Of a DNA stretch of 64,000 bases, positions 56,860 to 64,000 are shown in pieces. A model generated the notes under the pieces. The model was given only the letters and a program-made list of their open reading frames with translations. It searched no databases and was not told the origin of the DNA. The stretch comes from Melastoma dodecandrum (taxonomy: Eukaryota > Streptophyta > Magnoliopsida > Myrtales > Melastomataceae), in assembly GCA_029817715.1 (NCBI GenBank), contig JARUPY010000538.1:4216001-4280000 (forward strand), written 5' to 3'. A program made the position numbers and the translations under genes. Position 1 is the first letter of the stretch; each line of letters starts with the position of its first letter.

Positions 56860-58698
56860 ATGAGGCGTGTAAGAATATGTTATTTTTGTGAGGTCATGTT
56901 ACTAAATCTTTTACAGGTTGGGTTGGGTTTGGTATGGGGTGTTGAAAGAAGAAATACTTTTGTCTTAATACTTCTATTGCATGTTTTTTTTTGTCACATA
57001 ACTACTTTTAATTATAACAATTTATGATTCGTCCGCGACGTCACGTGATCGTATCTAAATAAAATTTTTGATACATGTTTCTTTGTCATTTAACTTTTAA
57101 TTATAATTATCGAAAAATTTAACATAATTTCTTAATCGTACCTTGTCTCACGTCATAAATATGGCGCTTGACAGCTGGACAGCAAGATGAGATGTGTTCT
57201 TTTTTCATACATAATGTTGGGTTTGACGATTGCACACGCAGTCCAGTTTGGATGGATTGTAGGGAGTGTTAGGCCCTGTTTGGCAGTAGCATAGTTAGTT
57301 TTCTGTTTTTGTTATTTTATGAAAATAAAAAAATAAAAAACAGTTTTCTAAATTTATAGAAAGAAAAACAATTTTTTAAGATAAACAGAAAACATATCAT
57401 ATTTCCGATTACAAAACACGGCCTTAGCCTTTTGTTGATTGCTACCATTCCATCATATGACTCTCCATGAAGGGTTTTCCCACACAAGTTCATTGCTCCC
57501 CAAGATGGGATATTGCAATATGAATATTTAATGGATGCATCTACTTCTGGTGGCCTTTTTTTCTTGTTTTTGGACCCCCAATCATTAAGATTTACATAAT
57601 AGTTGTTCTTGTTCATATAAAAATATTGGGGAGAGGTCAATCTTGGAAAGCCATGACAACTCAAGTCCTACCCTTTTTGAACCTTTATGCTCAAGAAACA
57701 TAACATCATCATCATCTTCTTCTGTGGGTGTTTGGGCACCGGGCAGACATGAAGGTTCCTCTCTGTCCTTTGGACAACGATTATTGAACTCCTTTCTTCA
57801 CTAGATTTCTGACAAACATAGCATGTAGCGATGTACACTTAAGGGATAAAATTTAAGAAAATAAAGGGAAAAGGATAAGTTTGGGGACATCATTTAACAC
57901 GACTTTCATATCGTGACATCGACATACTTCATCAATCCTTTTTGGTGTTGTTTTCTATTAGTTGGTAGCGTCACATCCATGTCAAATAAGCTTTTGGTAT
58001 CAATAATAGAAGGATACAGAACTAAGAAGCGCAAGCAAACCGCGACGTTCACCGGCTCCTACGTATATTACATTCGTCGATAGCGTCGTCATCGCACTGG
58101 GGGTGCGATGATTCATATTCATCTAACACTTTCATGAATTACTATTAACACTTCCTCTTGTTGGCCTTGTGGATAAGCAGCCACCTCGGAGGCGTTATCT
58201 TCTTCTAACACCAGCCTCAGATAATCCCATCAGATAAACTTTGGATTAGATATTTGCTTAACGATGGCGAGGGTGGGGGCGGGTGGGGACAACTCTATGA
58301 ACATCAATAATTGTCCAGCCGGTGACGCCAGTGGGAGGGACGGTGAAAGCGAAAGCGAAAGCTGAACACCTCCTCCTCACATTCATCCATCCAGGAAATC
58401 GGGCGGGTGTCGTAATCCAAGGCCCATTGAATATATGCCTGTCGTCCCACTAGACGCCCATGCTTGATCTTTCATACATTTGGGTTGTAAGAATTGGGAC
58501 AAAAAGTCTCAGATCACTAGATGTTTGTGGCTACGGAAGCGGGACACATGGGGTCGGTCGGGTTGGTTTGGTCGAGGACAAGCAGTGGAGGAGCTTAAGC
58601 ATCAGCGGGAGATAAAAGTCTGTGTACAAAACCTGCGCGAGCATCATGTTCTAAAGTGATGAGGCAAAAAGAGTAGGAGGTGTAACGCGGCAAGCTGC
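56860..58698. other. spacer between divergent XTH genes
   Basis: 1.8 kb containing XTH promoter sequence and a Tourist-type MITE (57272-57423). No gene recognised. AT-rich near 56990-57130. Confidence 0.5.
57272..57423. mobile_element. Tourist-like MITE (PIF/Harbinger type)
   Basis: 152 bp with termini GGCCCTGTTTGG and, inverted, GGCCGTGTTTTG, flanked by TTA on both sides (57269-57271 and 57424-57426). This fits the Tourist consensus and 3-bp TSD. Confidence 0.8.
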
Positions 58699-60233
58699 AT
58701 GGTTGTTCGTTCATCTTCCTGTTGGCCTTGGTTGTTGTTTTGTATCCGGGGGCCGTGGTTGAAGGTGGTAACATCAACAATGAGGTCGACGTCACTTTGG
58801 GGAGACGGCCGAGCCAAGGCGGCCGACTCCGGCATCAACTCACCCTCTCCCTTGACCAGGGTTCGGGTTCCGGATTCCATTCCAAAGGACATGTGCATGT
58901 TTGGCAAGATCGCCATAAAGATGAAGCTTATCCCCCCGGTAACTTCGCCAGCATTGTCACTGTTAACACAAAATTTCGGGCCTAAAAATATGGGCCTGAC
59001 TATATGAACGGTTATCATTAGTAAAAGTAAAAGCCACCTCCACGACGAGTAGTTGAAACGTCGTAGTATCGTGGGGTGTGTTTGTAAAAATGACTTTGAG
59101 AATTTCCGTCAAAGGATTTCGAGACGAGTATTAAAATTTTTAGTCAAATAGGATTGTCAAGAGGAATTCTAATTCAAGAAAGATTTAAAATGCTCAAATT
59201 CAAATTGTAAGTTGTTCATAACAACTCAAATTAGATTTTGATCACGATGACCCCAAATCGAGAAATACCTTTGACAAGTTCCATCAACATCAATAAGAGT
59301 TCGAGAAGCATCTCTAATAAGTCGAGTTTGACAACTTATTTTAAAAAGTACCTCCAACAAGTTGAGTTCAAACGCTTACTACAACTCGAGTTTGAGAAGC
59401 ACTACTGGTAGGTCAAGTTTGAAAGGTATCTTAGACAAGTTGAGTTCCATCAATCACAAAGAACCAAGTTAAAAAAAAAAAAAGAAATTACCAATATATC
59501 GAGTTCAGGATCCCTTCAACAAATCGAGTTCGAAAGCCCAAGCAGTCAATTTACCTTCCATGGTGGCTTTCAAGCATCTACCTATTACCTTACCTCAGGC
59601 AAATTCTGAACTACATCCACGATATTTGACGATTCTCCACGATCCTTGGCGTTTCTCCACAAAACCTCATCCCACAAAGTCTTTGCAGTTAAAATTAATC
59701 TTAGTATAAATCTGTATCATTTTATTCTTTGTAAGGGGACAGACAATTAATCCTCGTATAGACATTTTTTAGTTCTACGCGTTCTTCCTCTCCATTTACG
59801 CTGTATTTTCATAGCAATAACAAGTTCTCATTTTGATCAATGAAAGCAGTGTTCTTTGCTGATTTTCGTGTTTGTTTTCTTTAACTGGCAAACACGTTTC
59901 GCTATATATTCTTTCCGACGGCCCACATTTTCGTATACGAACAACCACCACCTTCTATCTAATACTTTCTCTCCTGCTGCCTTGTCATTCCGAAGAAGCT
60001 GCGTTGCGGTCGTGTGCCTTTGCTTTCAAGCGAGTAACCTTCTATTTATTTTGTTTTCAGGAGACAGCTGCAGTCGGAAGGCCTGGGCAACGTGTGACGG
60101 GGAGCCACACCTAGACCACACCAACGTGTACATCCAGGGGCAGGGCAGCCGCAAGCAGCAGTTCCGCCTGTGGTTCGACCAGGCCGCCTTCCACAACTAC
60201 TCCTTACTCCGGAAGCCCCGTGCCATGATGTAG
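58699..60233 (+). pseudogene. XTH pseudogene
   Basis: Exon-1-like text (58760-58975) reads as an XTH start (EVDVT, WGDGRAK, LTLSLDQGSGSGFHSKG, FGKIAIKMKLIP), but the pieces fall in different frames. About 1.1 kb later, 60061-60233 matches exon 2 ([35 protein letters not shown]). There the catalytic DEIDFEF stretch is missing and the frame shifts beside GNVTGEP-like text. Exon 3 is absent. It lies between two intact XTH genes, in the orientation of the downstream one. Confidence 0.88.
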
Positions 60234-60664
60234 TTTTTCATTTGCGGTACTCGTAATTAGCTTCCTAGATTCATCAAAATCATTTTAAGTTTCATTAAAG
60301 TTGGACCACTCTGAGCTACAAGAGCCGCCGTCCATCTGCAAGTGTGTCCTCCATGGACTGCTGTAGCAGCTTCACTCTCCATGTAAAGAGATAAAGGATG
60401 GAACTGAACACTGAACACGTACTCTTTGGGGATACATTTTCCGACAAGAACCGGGTTCCACTCACTTCAATATCTTTATCCATTTCTTAAAGTTAAAAAA
60501 GCACTGCCGTCACAGTCCTGAGTCTCAACCCCACAACCCAGTCTCCAAGGAGGACAGCCTGGGCACGGCTCATCCATGCATTGCATGCATGCAATGCAAC
60601 TCAGCTTCACCTAACTCTTACTCTACGCATCCTCCCATCTCCCTTTCCCTTTAGTTTTTTCTCT

Positions 60665-60674
60665 TATATAAATA
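60665..60674 (+). promoter_or_regulatory. TATA box of the plus-strand XTH gene
   Basis: TATATAAATA, 54 nt before the ATG at 60728; the predicted transcript leader is short, about 25-30 nt. Confidence 0.7.
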
Positions 60675-60727
60675 GCATGACCCAGCTCTCCATTCGCGTC
60701 ATCTCGACCCAAAGACGGCCTTAAGTC

Positions 60728-61820
60728 ATGGCATCATTGCTATTGCTAGTCCCTTCCCTTTTCAGCTTGTTCCTCCTGGTTCCTGCATCCGCCGGCAACT
60801 TCTTCTACGACTTCGACCTTGCGTGGGGAGATGGCAGGGCCAACGTACTGAACAATGGTGACCTTCTTACTCTCTCGCTCGACAGGGCTTCGGGGTCTGG
60901 GTTCCAGTCCAAGAACGAGTACCTGTTTGGTAAGATCGATATGCAGCTGAAGCTCGTCCCGGGGAACTCCGCCGGCACGGTCGCTGCTTATTACGTAAGC
61001 CAAATGAACCTAATGAGTGGATCGAGCAATGTTAATGTCGTCGTCGTATGCAATGTGGCTCCGTATGTATGCATATTGTTGACTGGTGCGGACTTTTTCC
61101 CTATGGAAATCTGCAGCTGTCGTCGAGAGGGGCGACCTGGGATGAGATCGACTTCGAGTTCTTGGGTAATGTGAGTGGGGATCCGTACATCGTCCACACC
61201 AATGTGTTCAGCCAGGGGAAAGGGAACAGGGAGCAGCAATTCTACCTGTGGTTCAACCCGACCACGGATTTCCACACTTACTCAATCCTCTGGAATCCCC
61301 GGAGCATCATGTATATGCATCACGATCTTACCTGTCGATACAGTAGTACCCTCGGTCGATATCGAATCTTCTTCAGCTCTCTGATCTATGACTCCTCGTT
61401 TGCAGATTCTCCGTTGATGGTACCCCAATCAGGGAGTTCAAGAACATGGGATCGAGCGGGATCCCATTCCCGAATAGCCAGCCAATGAGGATATACTCAA
61501 GCCTTTGGAATGCCGATGACTGGGCGACCAGGGGCGGCCTCGTGAAGACTGACTGGAATCTAGCTCCTTTTACTGCATCCTACAGGAATTTCAACGCAGA
61601 TGCCTGCATTTGGTCCAATGGCACTTCTTCCTGTAACTCCCCAGCAACGTCATCGGCCTCCTCCAGCGGCAGCTCCTCTTCCTACTGGCTGTCACTGCAG
61701 CTCGACTCAACAGGACAGGACCGGATGAAGTGGGTGCAGAAGAACTACATGATCTACAATTATTGCACTGACACCGAGAGGTTTCCCCAAGGCCTTCCCC
61801 CAGAGTGCAACCTTTCCTAA
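60728..61820 (+). CDS. xyloglucan endotransglucosylase/hydrolase (XTH)
   Basis: The 291-residue model has three exons: 60728-60994, 61117-61310 and 61406-61820, 876 nt in frame. A signal peptide ([20 protein letters not shown]) leads into the GH16 domain with [28 protein letters not shown], the catalytic DEIDFEFLG (about residues 98-106) and the N-glycosylation site NVS. The C-terminal domain ends [16 protein letters not shown] Ser-rich insert ([15 protein letters not shown]) lies before the last conserved block, a feature of some XTHs near TCH4/XTH22-23. It is secreted to the wall and remodels xyloglucan. The intron phases match the other XTH gene, supporting local duplication. Confidence 0.96.
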
Positions 61821-62337
61821 TGCTCGGCAGCAGCACCAGTTCCATAGATATTTAGCTAAGATATTTTGCTGCATTCTTTCCATGAAAAATTGTTGTTTCC
61901 TGCCTAGTTGAGGATGGAATAAGAGTCATTTTTTAAGATTCTTCCTCCTGCCTTGCAGTGCTTACATTTGAAAATCAGGAAGAGTATCAACCACAGAGGA
62001 TGAGATTCATAGGAGAAATCCTTATGTGACCACGAGCAACAAAGTATTGCAGAAGAAAGACTCCTCTGCAGAACACAAACCTACAAAGCATATGCTTAAT
62101 CCACCTAGTCAATCTCCAAATCCAACACAAACATTACTGTTTCTAGAACGAAGTCTTAAAACTTGCTTTACAGAAAGCTGTACATATAGCAGGCATCTCC
62201 CCAAAAAAAGTCAGATATCCTCCTCACCTGCGACCGGGCACTTTCAGATGATTCGAAACTCAATGACTGAAGCCATGGAAATTGTGGCCTGAGTCAGGGA
62301 GAGAGTTCATTCCATCCTGAGATGAGCAGCTCACTTC
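61821..62337. other. convergent 3' ends of XTH and CBP60
   Basis: 517 bp between the XTH (+) stop and the CBP60 (-) stop. It should hold both 3' UTRs. No repeat or gene recognised. Confidence 0.55.
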
Positions 62338-64000
62338 CTATTCCTCCAATTCAACAATCCTTGCTCGCCTCTCAGCAGCTTTCTTCCTAATGAAAAAACC
62401 CCATCTCATCGCTGCCTTGATTTTCAGCCAACCAACAACAGCTTTGCCTGAACGTGAGCGGTCTTCGTCAAACGGCTGAGGAGTATGCATGTATGATGGA
62501 AACCCAAAACCATCCTCGGGGACATTAATGGCAGCATGACCGCCCGTACTGAAAAGTCGGAGCAAATCCTGCATATCATCATTCTCCAGCATCTCTTGAC
62601 TCCGCATACGGATTTCTTCTTCAGTTAATAATTCAATATCACCCTGCTCTCTGTTGCTAGACCAGTCATCAAAATAATTTAAGCTTGATGATCGAATCAT
62701 ACTATTAAACTGGAATCCCGTTGATAGTGGGGGCCCGAGGCCTAAGCCAACACTGCTATCATTTCTAGAACTTTGCACAGGATTGCCTCCAAATTGGTCA
62801 TGCTGAGAATATGAAGAGCCATACTGAGACCGATGATTGGCAGTGCTGATTTGAGATGATGTGGAATATCTTCCTGTATTATCATCATTATACCCTGTAA
62901 AAGAGGGTTGCCAATCTGAGTAGGAAAGACTTCAATTCTATCAGAGAGACCAAACAATGAAATCCAGCAGCAATGTGGTTGCCGAACTACTCTCACTAGA
63001 GAAAGAAAAGCGTTGGTGCGCAAGATGATAGTGAAGGAAATGTAGGAGGGAAAATCGCAGAAGGCATGTTGACAGAGGTATTCTTGAAAAACAAACTATA
63101 CTGCATATTAACAAATGCCCACCTTCAACAGTCAAATCTGAGTCAGATGAAGGCTGTTCAGAAGTAAACGAAAGTGGTATTCTGGGCAATTTCAGCTGCT
63201 GATCTACAGCAGAAGAGTAATCTAGTGTCCCAGCCTGAGGGTCATTCCGCGAAGAGCGTCTTACTTGCTTGAAGTTCAAAAGTGACTTTCCATCATATTC
63301 TATAACATCGTTCCAATTGTCATACGCCTTCTTCACCAAAGTATCCACAAAAACCTACAAACCACGAGAAATTGGAGACTTAGGAAGAAAGGGACATCTA
63401 CTTGGGGTACAAGAATTGATAGAACCAATAGATGATAAAAAGAAAATTATAGTCTAGCATCTGATACAATAAAAAAAAAACAAATAACTAGATGAAGATT
63501 TCATACAGACCAACCTTCTCACTCTCAGTAAGAGAATCGGCAGTCTGATACTGGTCCCCAGAGATAAATCCATTCAGCTCATAGATGTCGTTGAAGACCA
63601 CTCCTACACTTTTGTTATCCTCAGGATAGTAAACATAGAGTTTTCCGCCGAGCACACAAGTCTTTGCATGCTCCAAGAGAGCATCCCACATCCTGTTGGA
63701 CATCCCACTTCCAAGGATCTGCAAGATAATGCCCATTGTAAGAATGGTATATCTCCTTTTGCCATGCCAAAATGAAATGAACATTAAGTCCTCACACCAA
63801 CTCACAAAAGTTTTAAGTCCACTTACATTCCTTAATTTCTGAGAATCTCTGACAACAAGGCGAAGAAAATCTTCAACAGTGAATATGCCTTTACCATTCA
63901 GCCTCTTGTGAAATGATCCATCTTTTCCAATCTTTTCTAATCTCCACACTTCATCATTCAATGCGGGGGGATAGTGTTTCTTGTACACTGCAAAGTTCAA
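62338..64000 (-). CDS. calmodulin-binding protein 60 (CBP60), 3' part
   Basis: The gene runs off the right edge. Visible exons: 64000-63828 (open), 63718-63515, 63354-63123 and 62894-62338, all GT-AG. The first encodes the conserved core ([24 protein letters not shown]), the second [20 protein letters not shown] and [18 protein letters not shown]. The last ends with a basic amphipathic calmodulin-binding helix ([20 protein letters not shown]) and [14 protein letters not shown]-terminal calmodulin-binding site points to the CBP60A-F type, not to CBP60g/SARD1. Family members are DNA-binding regulators, some acting in salicylate immunity. The N-terminus lies outside the window. Confidence 0.94.

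Overview
The window is nuclear DNA of a flowering plant. Host genes have many short GT-AG introns and belong to plant families: an RLCK VI kinase, a VIN3-like PHD/FNIII protein, plant-type NADPH-cytochrome P450 reductase (CPR), XTH cell-wall enzymes and CBP60. They alternate with plant transposons: PMD-carrying MULEs, a RICESLEEPER-type hAT, an Athila-like Ty3/gypsy element and MITEs. I cannot name the species. All gene models were built by hand from splice sites and family motifs.

Layout. 1-2.65 kb: no recognisable gene. 2.76-8.51 kb: decayed MULE-1, a Mutator transposase plus plant mobile domain (PMD), with its left terminus not found. 8.76-11.49 kb (-): complete RLCK VI kinase, 7 exons. 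14.17-17.30 kb (-): complete VIN3-like gene, 4 exons. 18.01-22.65 kb: MULE-2, with both TIRs and a probable TSD, inserted about 0.7 kb upstream of the VIN3-like start. 25.56-29.53 kb: hAT element with a perfect 8-bp TSD and two nonsense codons, 0.74 kb upstream of CPR. 30.26-34.71 kb (+): CPR, 18 exons. 35.23-36.19 kb (-): SmF spliceosomal gene, 5 very short exons. 36.68-38.61 kb (+): intron-bearing VDAC/porin pseudogene.

39.2-51.3 kb is a rearranged Athila-like insertion in a small DUF761-type gene. A 1345-bp LTR flanked on both sides by GTCGA splits that gene. A second copy of LTR plus host 5' half lies about 10 kb away, beyond an intact 1760-codon gag-pol and a 370-codon accessory ORF. 53.6-55.1 kb holds a 1.26-kb fold-back element and a second inverted-repeat MITE. 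55.7-61.8 kb is an XTH cluster of two intact genes and one wrecked copy. From 62.3 kb to the right edge is the 3' part of a CBP60 gene (-).

The host genes form no pathway. The dominant theme is transposon activity around ordinary housekeeping and signalling genes. The most unusual items are the LTR/DUF761 rearrangement, the palindrome arrays at the ends of the PMD-carrying MULEs, the palindrome array shared by the LTR and the internal region of the retroelement, and a 28-bp triplication that starts on the SmF stop codon.
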